27,181 bases of DNA, from assembly GCA_964624585.1 (NCBI GenBank), contig CAZUXE010000019.1:1-27181 (forward strand). Direction: 5' to 3'. Below are positions 1 through 9,106 of this stretch, one piece after another. Numbering within the stretch: position 1 is the first letter of the stretch; each line of letters starts with the position of its first letter. The notes under the pieces are model-generated. The model ran no database searches, was not told where the DNA came from, and was given only the letters and a program-made list of their open reading frames with translations. The position numbers were made by a program, and so were the translations under genes. The DNA is from CAZUXE01 sp964624585. Its GTDB lineage: Bacteria; Hydrothermota; Tepidihabitantia; B3-TA06.

Positions 1-4
1 ATAA

Positions 5-32
5 AGTATATATTTATTGCAAACTTTGTCAA
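5..32 (-). promoter_or_regulatory. Sigma70-type promoter for a gene off the left edge
   Basis: Read on the minus strand, TTGACA (32-27) is followed by a 16-base spacer and TATACT (10-5). The geometry matches the other promoters of this window. Only four bases remain before the window edge, so the gene it drives, and probably its start codon, lies just outside. It cannot serve the MATE gene, which ends at 133 upstream of it. Confidence 0.7.
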
Positions 33-132
33 TAGACTCTAGGTTCCTGATCGTAGTAGACTCATAAAGTGTTATTTGGAGAGTTGTTAGATTATTTATC
101 GTTCTGTTTTTCTTGTAGAAACTTATAAAAGA

Positions 133-1524
133 TTATGCCGAAGTGTTGCTTAGAGTTTTAGAAAAAAAGTGAATTCCTAGCTTACGGGCTGCCGCCCCAG
201 TCCATATTACACCAAGTATGAATGATAAGGTATCGGCTATGGGAAGGGCAAACCAAATTCCATCCTGGCCGAAAAAATGGACGAGCAATAAAAGAGCCGG
301 GACTAAAATTAACAGTTGACGTGAAATGCCAATAATAGCCGCAGGTAGTCCCTTACCTATCCCTTGGAAGAAAGTGCCAAATGCTACCTGTGTTCCGGTA
401 AAAGCGAATCCTAAGAATGCAATACGCATTGCCCTTGTAGCCATTGGTAGAAAATCCGGATCCCGATTAAATATGCTTACAATCTGTGAAGAGAAGATAA
501 TTGTCAATAAGGCAACTGTAAATGTGATAGCTCCAGATATAAGTATAACTCTTGATATTGTAGCCTTGACCCTTTCAAGATTTCCAGCACCGTAATTAAA
601 TCCTACAATAGGTAAGGCTCCTGTAGATATTCCAAGGCAAGGCATGAATCCAAATTGGGATATCTTGAAAAGTATACCAAGAGCGGCAATTGGCATGAAT
701 CCGAATTTAGAGGCCACATTATTGATAATTACAAGAGTCAGGCTTCCAACTAGGGACATCAGGGTATGGGGGCCTCCGACCATGTAGACTTCTTTCCAAA
801 TAGAGAATTTAAGTTTGAAGTACTCTTTTTTAAGCTTAAAACTCGTTTTCTTTCCGAAGAGATACGCTAATAAAACAATTGCACTTATTCCACGTGCTGT
901 AATAGTAGCAATTGCAGCGCCTTGAACACCCATTTTTAATCCGTATATTAAAATAGGGTCCAAACCGATATTAATTAATGCTCCCATAATCATGGTTATC
1001 ATAGGTAGTTTTGGGTTGCCTTCGGCTCTGACAAGATTATTGCCAATAATATTGATAAACACAATCAATGAACCTGAAGTAATTACTATCATATAGGAAA
1101 AGGCTGGTTTGACGATTTCTGCAGGAGCGCCAAGAAGTTTTTCTAATAAAGGATGGCCAAAAACAACACCTAGAAGGGCTATCAAGGCTCCTGCAATAAG
1201 GGCTATGAGTAATGTTTGTCCAACTACCTTATTGGCTTCCTCGGTTTTACCTTCACCTAATCTTCTTGAAATTAATGACGATGCGCCGATTCCTGTTCCT
1301 GCGGCAAGGGCAATAAAGGCCATTTGCACAGGGAATACCACGGTCAATGCTGCAATAGCTTTTGGCCCCAAACCGCCTACAAATATAGTATCTACCATGT
1401 TATACATGGCGTTAATTAACATGGCAATAACTCCGGGGAGGCTAAATCGCCACAACAGTTTACCTATAGGTTGACTGCCCATTAACTGTGAACGATTCTT
1501 TCCCGAAGCGCTATTTTTAATCAT
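133..1524 (-). CDS. MATE family multidrug/Na+ exporter
   Basis: A 463-residue polytopic inner-membrane protein of the MATE family, which exports cationic drugs or metabolites in exchange for Na+ or H+. Family signatures are the N-terminal PIGKLLWRFSLPG followed by NAMYNMVDTIFVG, and GIGASSLISRRLGEG near residue 95. The second half repeats the pattern (GALPIVGFNYGAGN), giving about 12 membrane segments in two bundles, the normal family length. The frame is open to a TTG at 1560, but that TTG is part of a -35 box. I place the start at the ATG at 1524, eight bases after the -10. No partner gene is adjacent. The substrate cannot be told from sequence. Confidence 0.9.
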   Translation of the reverse strand: MIKNSASGKNRSQLMGSQPIGKLLWRFSLPGVIAMLINAMYNMVDTIFVGGLGPKAIAALTVVFPVQMAFIALAAGTGIGASSLISRRLGEGKTEEANKVVGQTLLIALIAGALIALLGVVFGHPLLEKLLGAPAEIVKPAFSYMIVITSGSLIVFINIIGNNLVRAEGNPKLPMITMIMGALINIGLDPILIYGLKMGVQGAAIATITARGISAIVLLAYLFGKKTSFKLKKEYFKLKFSIWKEVYMVGGPHTLMSLVGSLTLVIINNVASKFGFMPIAALGILFKISQFGFMPCLGISTGALPIVGFNYGAGNLERVKATISRVILISGAITFTVALLTIIFSSQIVSIFNRDPDFLPMATRAMRIAFLGFAFTGTQVAFGTFFQGIGKGLPAAIIGISRQLLILVPALLLLVHFFGQDGIWFALPIADTLSFILGVIWTGAAARKLGIHFFSKTLSNTSA

Positions 1525-1532
1525 AAGCGCAT

Positions 1533-1560
1533 AGTATAGATGCTTTATGTATTGAGTCAA
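1533..1560 (-). promoter_or_regulatory. Promoter of the MATE gene, near-leaderless
   Basis: On the minus strand TTGACT (1560-1555), 16 bases, TATACT (1538-1533), then 8 bases to the ATG at 1524. Transcription starting about 7 bases after the -10 would leave one or two bases of leader at most. No Shine-Dalgarno fits in that space. Confidence 0.75.
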
Positions 1561-1660
1561 GATAATCTGCTGTATCTATTCTATAATAATATTTTTTGTT
1601 TTGTATAAGTTATTTTGAGTTCGGTGAGTTTTGTATTATGGCCTGTATGGAGTGGGGTTG

Positions 1661-1688
1661 TTGATTTTACGGTCTTTTTAACTATAGT
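1661..1688 (+). promoter_or_regulatory. Promoter of the TVP38-family gene, leaderless
   Basis: TTGATT (1661-1666), 16 bases, TATAGT (1683-1688), then 7 bases to an in-frame GTG at 1696. The promoter lies inside the longest open frame, which argues that the frame is over-extended at its 5' end. Confidence 0.65.
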
Positions 1689-1695
1689 TAGGTTT

Positions 1696-2421
1696 GTGAG
1701 GCGTAAGGCAAAGAAATTAGATTATGTTGTTGCGGCAGTAGCTTTTGTTATTATTGCAGGTTTGATTATTCTGTTTCTTTGGCAGTGGCCAATTATCAAA
1801 AGTATTTTCACAAATCCCCATGAACTCAAGACATATGTTAATTCATTCGGGCCATGGGCGCCTATGGTTTTTGTTGCAATTTATTCGGTTATGGTAATAG
1901 TAGCGGTTGTACCTGCAACATTTATGAATTTTATTTCAGGAGCTTTATTTGGCTTTTGGCAGGGGATTTTTCTTTCCTGGGCCTCAACCGTCTTAGGTGC
2001 ATTCATTGCTATAATTCTAGGGCGCAAAGTAGCCCACTCTGTTATGCGAATAGTATTACCGCCTCAAAAACTTAAGAAATTCCACGACTATATTCGTAAT
2101 CATGGTTGGGCATACCTATTTTTACTATACTTAATTCCTAATCCGCTTGGTGATACAGTTAATTATATTGCGGCACTTTCCAGAATTCGTTTATATATTC
2201 TTGTCTCTTTGGTGGCTATTGGTCGTCTTCCTGCGCTTATTCTCCGTACAAGTATAGGCGCTCAGATACATAAATTTACCTGGATTCATTGGGCTGGCCT
2301 AGCTTTAATTTACCTAACTATTGTTGTTGTGGTATACATATTCCGTAAGGATATTGATAAATTTACGCTGAGATTTTCAAAATTTCTGTATCCGGAACAT
2401 CCTTCATCTAATCGTAAGTAA
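1696..2421 (+). CDS. TVP38/TMEM64 (VTT domain) membrane protein
   Basis: A 241-residue integral membrane protein of the TVP38/TMEM64 family, related to DedA. Bacterial members are thought to act in membrane lipid or proton homeostasis; the exact role is not fixed. Seen here: a first membrane helix soon after KKLDYVV, the VTT-domain signature FISGALFGFWQGI followed by GAFIAIILGRK, and the later YLIPNPLGDTVNYIAALSRI, which corresponds to the conserved Pro/Gly re-entrant region. The frame is open back to a TTG at 1615, but the GTG at 1696 sits 7 bases after a good -10 and gives the expected short cytoplasmic N terminus. Monocistronic and divergent from the MATE gene. Confidence 0.85.
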   Translation: MRRKAKKLDYVVAAVAFVIIAGLIILFLWQWPIIKSIFTNPHELKTYVNSFGPWAPMVFVAIYSVMVIVAVVPATFMNFISGALFGFWQGIFLSWASTVLGAFIAIILGRKVAHSVMRIVLPPQKLKKFHDYIRNHGWAYLFLLYLIPNPLGDTVNYIAALSRIRLYILVSLVAIGRLPALILRTSIGAQIHKFTWIHWAGLALIYLTIVVVVYIFRKDIDKFTLRFSKFLYPEHPSSNRK

Positions 2422-2455
2422 GTTTTTCTATCGCTTCCTGATAATTTTTATAGCG

Positions 2456-2483
2456 TTGACATGTTAATTGAGGAGTATAGTAT
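2456..2483 (+). promoter_or_regulatory. Promoter of the panC operon, leaderless
   Basis: TTGACA (2456-2461), 16 bases, TAGTAT (2478-2483), then 7 bases to ATG 2491. The -10 is only a four-of-six match, and nearby TATTAT (2481-2486) is an alternative at 19 bases. Either places the transcript start at or next to the panC ATG. Confidence 0.55.
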
Positions 2484-2490
2484 TATAGTT

Positions 2491-3339
2491 ATGGAAATCA
2501 TCCGAACAGTTAAAGAAATGCAGAAATATTCCGCTGAATTGAGAAAGAACGGAAAAACAGTGGCTCTAGTGCCAACTATGGGATACCTTCATAAGGGGCA
2601 TCTTTCTTTGGTTGGAGCTGCCTGTCGCGACAATGATGCGGTTGTTGTCAGCATTTTCGTTAATCCGACCCAGTTTACTCAGAGCGATGACCTTTCAACT
2701 TATCCCAGAAATTTTGAACGAGATGCAACATTGCTAAAACAAGAGAAAGTGGACGCCATTTTTTACCCAGAAGTAGCCGAAATTTACCCGGAACCTTCTT
2801 TAACAAGTATTTACGTACATAGACTAAGTGATGTTTTATGTGGCAAGCATAGACCTGGGCATTTTGACGGGGTTTGTTTAATTGTCGCAAAGCTTTTTAA
2901 TATTGTGAATCCGCACCGTGCATATTTTGGAGCTAAGGACTTTCAACAGCTGGCAATAATCAGGCGAATGAGCAAGGATTTGAATTTTAATATTGAAATA
3001 GTAACTTGTCCGATAGTAAGGGAGGTGGACGGTTTAGCGATGAGTTCACGCAATATCTATTTGGATAAAGACGAACGCGCTCGCGCCTTAATCTTAAACC
3101 AAGCGCTTTCTAAAGCAGAAGCTATGATTAACTTAGGGGAGAGGGGTACTAAAAAGATACTTGCTGTCTTAAAAAAGATGATTGAGGAGAAAACTCCCTC
3201 AAAAATAGATTATATTTCAGCAGTTGATCCTGAAACCCTTCAGGATATTGAAGTTGTAACAGGTTCCGTTCTCTTTGCACTAGCTGTAAAGTTCGGTAAA
3301 GCAAGGCTTATTGATAACCGTTTGATAGTTATCCAATAG
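2491..3339 (+). CDS. panC: Pantothenate synthetase (pantoate-beta-alanine ligase)
   Basis: A cytoplasmic enzyme that joins D-pantoate and beta-alanine with ATP to make pantothenate, the vitamin B5 precursor of CoA. At 282 residues it has normal family length. Motifs: HKGH (residues 34-37, the nucleotidyl-transferase HxGH), RPGHFDGV (121-128), FGAKDFQQ (146-153), VREVDGLAMSSRN (176-188, the KMSKS-like loop). An upstream in-frame ATG at 2461 overlaps the -35 box; MEIIRTV from 2491 matches the usual PanC N terminus. The neighbours are not panB or panD, so pantothenate genes are dispersed. The stop abuts the next ATG (TAG|ATG), which predicts coupled translation with the DUF58 gene. Confidence 0.95.
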   Translation: MEIIRTVKEMQKYSAELRKNGKTVALVPTMGYLHKGHLSLVGAACRDNDAVVVSIFVNPTQFTQSDDLSTYPRNFERDATLLKQEKVDAIFYPEVAEIYPEPSLTSIYVHRLSDVLCGKHRPGHFDGVCLIVAKLFNIVNPHRAYFGAKDFQQLAIIRRMSKDLNFNIEIVTCPIVREVDGLAMSSRNIYLDKDERARALILNQALSKAEAMINLGERGTKKILAVLKKMIEEKTPSKIDYISAVDPETLQDIEVVTGSVLFALAVKFGKARLIDNRLIVIQ

Positions 3340-4230
3340 ATGCGTCAAGAAGAATTCCTTAAGCCTGAAACACTTGCCAGAATGCGGGGTCTTGATATAA
3401 AGGCTCGTATGGTTGTTGAAGGGTTTTTGGAGGGACTTCATCGTTCTCCTTACAAGGGTTTTTCTGTTGAATTTTCAGAATACAGGCAGTATATGCCAGG
3501 GGATGAACCAAAACGCATCGATTGGAAGGTTTATGCCAAACGGGATAGGTTTTATGTAAGGGAATATCAGGAAGAAACTAACCTTAGGGCAATGCTTTTG
3601 ATTGATACCTCAGCTTCAATGGCTTATAAGTCTGTTGCTCTATCAAAATTAGATTACGCAATAACTCTTGCTGCCGCTTTGGCGTATTTGCTTATAAAGC
3701 AAAAAGATGCGGTTGGTTTGGCAACTTTTGATACAAATATTAGTCAGTATCTTCCGCCGCGTGCTACGCGAAAACATCTTAAGATGCTTTTTTCAAAGTT
3801 GGAGACTATTCATGCCGGAGCCGAAACCAACCTTGCCGCAAGTTTACATGCTTTGGCGGAGCGCACTAAAAAAAGAGGGCTGGTTATAATCTTCTCTGAT
3901 TTATTTGATAATCCTGAGCAGGCGCTTTTGGCTCTAAGGCATTTTAGGCATCGTAGACACGAGGTTATACTATTCCATATTCTTGATCCAATGGAAGAGA
4001 ATTTTGCGTTTAATTCCCCTCTTCGCTTGATGGATATGGAAAACAAAAAAGAACTTAGTCTTGACCCGCGATTGATTCGAAAAGAGTATAAAAAAGCCTT
4101 AGAGCAGTATCGTAAGCTGCTTTTGGCAACTTGTTCTAAACACCATATTGATTATAATCCAATACTGACAAACCAAAGTCTTGAACATGCCCTTTTTCGC
4201 TATCTGGAAAAACGAAGACGCTTAAGCTAG
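3340..4230 (+). CDS. DUF58 domain protein (vWA-like)
   Basis: A 296-residue soluble protein of the DUF58 family. Members accompany MoxR AAA+ ATPases and Bat-type von Willebrand A proteins and are thought to act in assembly or stress tolerance of envelope complexes. The diagnostic DUF58 block YRQYMPGDEPKRIDWK is at 48-63. A vWA fold follows with an intact metal-site motif DTSAS (89-93) and a later IIFSDLFDN strand. It begins directly after the panC stop codon, with no convincing Shine-Dalgarno, and is followed after one base by the BatA-like gene. The usual moxR partner is not in the window. Confidence 0.88.
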   Translation: MRQEEFLKPETLARMRGLDIKARMVVEGFLEGLHRSPYKGFSVEFSEYRQYMPGDEPKRIDWKVYAKRDRFYVREYQEETNLRAMLLIDTSASMAYKSVALSKLDYAITLAAALAYLLIKQKDAVGLATFDTNISQYLPPRATRKHLKMLFSKLETIHAGAETNLAASLHALAERTKKRGLVIIFSDLFDNPEQALLALRHFRHRRHEVILFHILDPMEENFAFNSPLRLMDMENKKELSLDPRLIRKEYKKALEQYRKLLLATCSKHHIDYNPILTNQSLEHALFRYLEKRRRLS

Positions 4231-4231
4231 T

Positions 4232-6082
4232 ATGCTTATTTTTTCAACCCCTCTTTATTTGTTACTTCTGCCTCTGGCAAGCATTCCTTTCATACTGCAC
4301 CTTCTTAATAGACGAAAAATGAAACTTGTAGAATACAGCTCGCTATTTTTTTTAACGAAGTTACGCAAAAGACAATTTCGTTGGTTAAAGTTGCGCGACA
4401 TAATATTGCTTCTGCTTCGTACTTTGATTATAGCTTTTCTCGTTCTTGCCGTTTCAAAACCATTTTGGCAGGGCAGTGCCGCACTTGGAAAAATATTCGG
4501 TGATGTAGTATTAATAATTGATGATTCCTTTTCTACAGAGCCTTGTTTTAATGACTTAAAGTCTAGCGCAAAAAGAATTCTTAAAGAACTTGCTTCGGGT
4601 TCACGTGTTGCTATTTATACGCCATCTGCTGAAATTTGGAGTTCCGACTGGTCATCTGCCGAAAATGCTTTGGATTCCTTGAATAAATTGAAATATTCAA
4701 TGACTGCTAGGAGTCTTTTTTCATCATGGCAGGCGGGGTTGCGTATGCTTTCTTCATCCAAAAGCCGAACGAAGCGAATTATAGTGCTCTCTGACGGTCA
4801 AAAAAGGGCAGTGGAATTTATGCAAAGGGTGAAAATACCCGATGAAGTGGAGGTAATATGTTTCTTTGATAATTCTCACTGGCCATCTAATACTTCTATC
4901 CAGAAAATTGATATTTACCCTTTTGCATCTCTAGCGGGTGAAAATCAAAAGCTTAGAATTGACCTTCTTCATTCTGGAAAAGAAAGGCAGAATACTATTT
5001 CTTTAACTATTGATGGCTTGAGTGTTGGAAAACATAATATTACGCTTTCGGAAGGTCGCAAAACCCTTAAGACAGATATTCCTGCTAATGGTGTTGAGTT
5101 GAAAGTCGTGCTTGCTGAAGATTCGATAAGTTCTGATAATACGAGGTTTGCATTAAAGAGAGGGGACAGGAAAATAAAAGTGTTTCTGGTTGGCGAGCAA
5201 GCTTCCAGCTATCTTAAGCTTGCTCTAGGCGCCTTTCCCGCATTTGAAATTGAAAGAATAAACCGTTTCAAAGCGGCTTCCCTTACCCCCTCAGATTGCG
5301 ATTTACTAATTTGGGATGGTCTTTCTATGGCTGCAGGAAACGTGTACGCTGCAGCGGCAAACGGGGTGCCTGTTTTGGTTCTCCTAGATACCATGATGGC
5401 ATCCGATTTCTCAGAGGCTTTTGCGGTTAAAGCTTTCAGAAATGAAGGCTTTACCTTGCTAAATTCTTCTAGCGAGTTGATAAGTGATTTGAAACTTCAA
5501 GATATTGAAGCCATGCGCGTAAACAATTTTCTTGAATTAAATCCGCGAAACTGTGTTACGATTCTTTCTTTATCGCAAGGAGAGCCTTTTCTTTTAGCTG
5601 ATACCCGTTATCCTGTGTTCTATATTCCTTTAAGATTTACACCGACTAATACAGATATGGTTTATAAGGGGATTTTTCCTGTTTTTCTGCAAAAAATAAT
5701 TGCCTATGTTTTAGATAGAAAGGCCGATTTCGAATACTATGTTGGAGATACTATTGAACTTAGAAGAAAAAGCAATTTGCCTGTTTCTATTGAAACTCCA
5801 AAGTTGCGTTATGAAATTACCCCTATCAGGGAAGGTAGCGATTTTATCTTGCGCATGGCGAACATTAAGCAGGCTGGAATATATAAAATAGACAACAAAC
5901 CTTTTGTTGTAAATATCAATCCGCAAGAGTCTCAATTAACGAAAATAGATCCATCATTCCTAACTAAAAGAGGGATAGAGGTTTATTCATTATCCGCTTC
6001 TGTTCCACGCCGATTATGGCTTGCAGCTTTAATAGCAGCTGCTTTATGCTTTGTTGCTGAATTGGCGCTTATTCTTATTTAA
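4232..6082 (+). CDS. BatA-like membrane protein with vWA domain
   Basis: A 616-residue envelope protein. The N terminus is the BatA-type signature (STPLYLLLLPLASIPFILH, then LNRRKMKLVEYSSLFF), with membrane helices near 5-25 and 56-77. A vWA-like domain begins with DDSFS (97-101), keeping the DxSxS metal motif. The long middle looks like an Ig-like segment followed by a class I amidotransferase-like fold (VFLVGEQASSYLKLAL, then DLLIWDG), as in the long BatA-like proteins of Bacteroidota relatives. A single helix closes the protein (about 596-616). Only one base separates it from the DUF58 gene; the two proteins probably act together. The precise function is unknown. Confidence 0.8.
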   Translation: MLIFSTPLYLLLLPLASIPFILHLLNRRKMKLVEYSSLFFLTKLRKRQFRWLKLRDIILLLLRTLIIAFLVLAVSKPFWQGSAALGKIFGDVVLIIDDSFSTEPCFNDLKSSAKRILKELASGSRVAIYTPSAEIWSSDWSSAENALDSLNKLKYSMTARSLFSSWQAGLRMLSSSKSRTKRIIVLSDGQKRAVEFMQRVKIPDEVEVICFFDNSHWPSNTSIQKIDIYPFASLAGENQKLRIDLLHSGKERQNTISLTIDGLSVGKHNITLSEGRKTLKTDIPANGVELKVVLAEDSISSDNTRFALKRGDRKIKVFLVGEQASSYLKLALGAFPAFEIERINRFKAASLTPSDCDLLIWDGLSMAAGNVYAAAANGVPVLVLLDTMMASDFSEAFAVKAFRNEGFTLLNSSSELISDLKLQDIEAMRVNNFLELNPRNCVTILSLSQGEPFLLADTRYPVFYIPLRFTPTNTDMVYKGIFPVFLQKIIAYVLDRKADFEYYVGDTIELRRKSNLPVSIETPKLRYEITPIREGSDFILRMANIKQAGIYKIDNKPFVVNINPQESQLTKIDPSFLTKRGIEVYSLSASVPRRLWLAALIAAALCFVAELALILI

Positions 6083-6103
6083 CCGCATCCTAAGTACTAA
6101 AAG

Positions 6104-6132
6104 TTGACAATAGCTCTAAGCTTTAGTAACAT
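6104..6132 (+). promoter_or_regulatory. Promoter of mgtE-recO, leaderless
   Basis: TTGACA (6104-6109), 17 bases, TAACAT (6127-6132), then 6 bases to ATG 6139. There is no room for a Mg2+-sensing leader such as the M-box that precedes some magnesium transporter genes. Confidence 0.65.
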
Positions 6133-6138
6133 CTTGGT

Positions 6139-7509
6139 ATGGATTCCGATTTCTTAGATAATATAGAAGAGTGGCTTAAACAAGGCAAGACTAAAGAAAT
6201 AAAGAAGGTACTTGAGAAGATACCTTCGCATCATCTGGCTCGAATTCTTGAACGTCTTGATCGTGACGATTTGTTGTCTCTCTTCAGGTTGATAGATACT
6301 GACAAAGCCGCGGATGTAATTCTTGAGCTTGACGACGCAACTTTGGATATCGTTTTGAAGGAATTGGAAAATGAGCGTATATCCGAGTTAGTAGAAGAGT
6401 TGGAATCTGATGATGCAGCAGATATTGTTGCGGAGATATCGCCACATGACCGGGCAGTGGTTATTTCCAGATTACCCGCAGACGACCGTAGAGATTTAGG
6501 TGAATTATTACACTTTCCGCCTGATACTGCCGGCGGACGGATGACAGTTGAATTTATAAAGGTCAAAGATAGTGATACGGTTGAAGGTGTTATAAAAAAA
6601 CTACGACGTAAGGGTTCTGATCCTCACTACAGTAGTCTGTTATTTGTAACCGATGTCAAGGGGGCCTTTGAAGGCGCTCTTAAAATTGATAAGCTCTTGT
6701 TTAATCCTTCTAAAACTAAAATAAAAGAATTAGTAGAACCATACCCTGTGAAAGCTTTTCTTCTAGAAGATCAGGAAAGTGTAGCACGTAAGGCTGAAAA
6801 GGCCGAGGTACCCATAATCCCTGTGGTTGATGAACAAGATAAGTTACGGGGAATTATCACAATAGAAGATATTATTGATGTAATTCGTGAAGAAGCTACA
6901 GAAGATATTTATAGATCAGGTGGCGTAGGTGAAGAAACTTCGCTTTTCGAGTCACCATTGCGCTCTGCAGGAAGACGTTTTCCCTGGTTGCTTGTGAATT
7001 TAGTAACGGCGTTTATTGCTGCTAGCATGATTGGTTTGTTTCAGTCTACAATTAAATCCCTTATTGCAATAACTATTCTTTTGCCCATTGTGGCCGGATT
7101 GGGCGGAAACGCAGGTTCTCAAACAGTTGTTATGGTAATACGAAGCCTTGCTTTGGGTGAAATTACTCCTTCTGACGCATGGCGGCTTTTGAAGCGTCAG
7201 ATTTTAACTTGTTTATTCCTAGGTCTTGGGGCGGGCGTTATTGTAGGAGCAGGTGCATTGATTTTCAAGCTTCCTCCTGTTCTTGCTCCATTGGTTTCTC
7301 TTGCGTTGATTATAAATGTGGTTATGGGTGGAATAATCGGCACTTTGGTTCCAATGGCGCTTAAAAAACTTGGTCTTGATCCATCGCTTGCCTCGGGTAT
7401 TTTTTTAACAGCCGCTACAGATACTCTAGGATTTCTTGTTCTACTTGCACTGGCTACTTTTGCGCTTCCGCATATTCCTGTAGATAGTTTTTGGATGCAA
7501 GGATTTTAA
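6139..7509 (+). CDS. mgtE: Magnesium transporter MgtE
   Basis: An inner-membrane Mg2+ channel. At 456 residues it shows the full family architecture: an acidic helical N domain (about 15-120, ending with the hallmark ADDRRDLGELLHFPPDTAGG), two CBS domains (about 135-255, including PVVDEQDKLRGIITIEDI) that sense cytosolic Mg2+ and gate the pore, and a five-helix membrane domain from about 280 carrying GLGGNAGSQ, the conserved pore-lining signature. The start is the ATG six bases after the -10. The stop codon abuts the recO GTG, so the two are co-transcribed. Regulation is likely allosteric through the N and CBS domains. Confidence 0.95.
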   Translation: MDSDFLDNIEEWLKQGKTKEIKKVLEKIPSHHLARILERLDRDDLLSLFRLIDTDKAADVILELDDATLDIVLKELENERISELVEELESDDAADIVAEISPHDRAVVISRLPADDRRDLGELLHFPPDTAGGRMTVEFIKVKDSDTVEGVIKKLRRKGSDPHYSSLLFVTDVKGAFEGALKIDKLLFNPSKTKIKELVEPYPVKAFLLEDQESVARKAEKAEVPIIPVVDEQDKLRGIITIEDIIDVIREEATEDIYRSGGVGEETSLFESPLRSAGRRFPWLLVNLVTAFIAASMIGLFQSTIKSLIAITILLPIVAGLGGNAGSQTVVMVIRSLALGEITPSDAWRLLKRQILTCLFLGLGAGVIVGAGALIFKLPPVLAPLVSLALIINVVMGGIIGTLVPMALKKLGLDPSLASGIFLTAATDTLGFLVLLALATFALPHIPVDSFWMQGF

Positions 7510-8238
7510 GTGTCCCAATTAACCCGTTGCGAAGGGGTTGTGCTTCGTTCCCGTCGTTTTATGGAATCGTCTAAAATATCAACAATTTTTACTAAAAACC
7601 TAGGTAGGCTGGATTTACTGGCGCGTGGTGCGCGAAAGCCTGGTTCACGATTTGGGGCTGCGCTGGAACCTGGAACAGAAGCGGAGTTTATTGTGTATTC
7701 GCGTGAGGACAGCAGTTTGTGGACGCTTTCAGCAATTGATATATTGAAATCGAATCAGAATTTGCGTGAAAATTTGCCTGTGTTTAGAACGCTGGCTGCT
7801 GTTTTGAACACCACTTACGCCTTATCGCCTCCCGGACAGGCTAATTTAGGCTTGTATAATCTTTTGCTTGCAGTTTTGAATTCAATGTATCACAATACTT
7901 TTTGGGAAAGCCTATATAGTTTTTACCTATGGCGGGCTGCCGTTTTAAGTGGATACGCTCCTTCTTTAGACAGAGGATGCCTGCTTTGCGGCAGTCATGA
8001 AAAAACAGGATTTTCAATAGCCCACGGAGGCTTCCTTTGTTCTCAACATTTACAAGGAGAAGTCGATATTTTTAAGCTTAATGACAAAGAGCTTCATTTC
8101 TTAAAACAGTTAAAGCATAGTAGCGCAAGCGATATTGATAGTGAGTTTCCGTCTATCTTAATTAAACTAATCAAAAAGTACGCAAGCTACCATCTACATT
8201 TGAAAAGCAGTCTTTTGGCGAGTAAGGGGTTCAAATAA
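7510..8238 (+). CDS. recO: DNA repair protein RecO
   Basis: A 242-residue recombination mediator that helps load RecA onto SSB-coated DNA in the RecFOR pathway. The N-terminal OB fold is recognisable (CEGVVLRSRRFMESSKI, then GRLDLLARGARK). The C-terminal part has a zinc finger of the family type: C157, C160, C177 and H180. The GTG start follows the mgtE TAA with no gap and no Shine-Dalgarno, so it probably depends on translational coupling. The end faces the convergent lipoprotein gene 16 bases away. Confidence 0.92.
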   Translation: MSQLTRCEGVVLRSRRFMESSKISTIFTKNLGRLDLLARGARKPGSRFGAALEPGTEAEFIVYSREDSSLWTLSAIDILKSNQNLRENLPVFRTLAAVLNTTYALSPPGQANLGLYNLLLAVLNSMYHNTFWESLYSFYLWRAAVLSGYAPSLDRGCLLCGSHEKTGFSIAHGGFLCSQHLQGEVDIFKLNDKELHFLKQLKHSSASDIDSEFPSILIKLIKKYASYHLHLKSSLLASKGFK

Positions 8239-8254
8239 AATATAGATTCCGTGC

Positions 8255-9100
8255 CTAGTGTTCAAAAGGAATTATCCATAAATCAAAGTCAACCGGATAC
8301 TTATTATGCAATAGAGCTTTTTTGTTAATAATTCCTATAATCAACGGAGTAGAGCTTGTTGTTAGCTCTGTTTTCCAGCGGTCTTCTTTAGTTCCAGTAG
8401 GAGTGAACCTTGTTTGCTGTTTTCCTTTGGCAAAACATATCAGGTTTGAAGTATCGGCAACTGTTCGGAGTTCAAGAGAAAGCTTGACGCCTGAGGCAAG
8501 TTTAGGAAAAGTTTTAAGTTTTATCATTGAATTTACGGAATAAATAGTTGTATCAATTCCTTTACCCTTAATTTTAAGAGAAAAAATCTGAGTTGTATTT
8601 GTGTCTGAGCGTTCTTCTGGCAAAGTGTAAGATAAAAGCGCCCAGGTTTTATCTTCGGCAAATTTTGCCGACTGCATTCTGGTTGAATTGAAGTTCTTAG
8701 TAAAAGTAAGGGTAGAGTTGCTGTCTATATGCGTCAACTTGACATCCATAGTTCCTTTATAATTACGTTCAATAGCAACCTTTGCCGAATCACCTATTGT
8801 AATAATTGTGTCTTTTTCGCGCTTTTGATTAAATTTAATAGATAGGGTTTCTCTGGCAAAGACAGTATTTATCTTGATTGAACTGAGTAAGTACAAACTA
8901 TCCGCCATTATTGAATCAGTCCTTGCAAAATTTAAGGTGAATTGGGTAGGAGACGCATAAAGTCGTTCTGTTTCCAGAACAAGCATCTTTCGTATATTTT
9001 CCTCTGCCGTGTCCTTGTCAAAAGTAGTACAAGCCGATGCCCATAACACAGATAAAACCGGCAGGAATTTAAGTAATAGTGTGAAAAATCTTTTTTGCAT
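8255..9100 (-). CDS. Putative lipoprotein, unrecognised
   Basis: A 281-residue protein I do not recognise. It has a basic-hydrophobic signal peptide ending in a relaxed lipobox ASAC (C24), so it is probably lipidated and exported. The mature part is rich in Thr, Ser and Lys with alternating polar and apolar residues and no membrane helix, as expected of an all-beta domain. Several segments of the kind xxDTxITIGDSAKVAIE and RSDTNTTQIFSLKIKG suggest repeated beta hairpins. No catalytic motif is visible. It is monocistronic, convergent with recO and divergent from the Rnf genes. Confidence 0.75.
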   Translation of the reverse strand: MQKRFFTLLLKFLPVLSVLWASACTTFDKDTAEENIRKMLVLETERLYASPTQFTLNFARTDSIMADSLYLLSSIKINTVFARETLSIKFNQKREKDTIITIGDSAKVAIERNYKGTMDVKLTHIDSNSTLTFTKNFNSTRMQSAKFAEDKTWALLSYTLPEERSDTNTTQIFSLKIKGKGIDTTIYSVNSMIKLKTFPKLASGVKLSLELRTVADTSNLICFAKGKQQTRFTPTGTKEDRWKTELTTSSTPLIIGIINKKALLHNKYPVDFDLWIIPFEH

Positions 9101-9106
9101 ACAATA

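Noticed and set aside
1109..1474. 121-codon plus-strand frame inside the MATE gene
   Set aside because: Antisense shadow of a real gene; no family resemblance and no promoter at leaderless spacing.
6104..6138. M-box magnesium riboswitch before mgtE
   Set aside because: The promoter leaves essentially no leader, and the 56-base gap to the previous gene is too short for an M-box.
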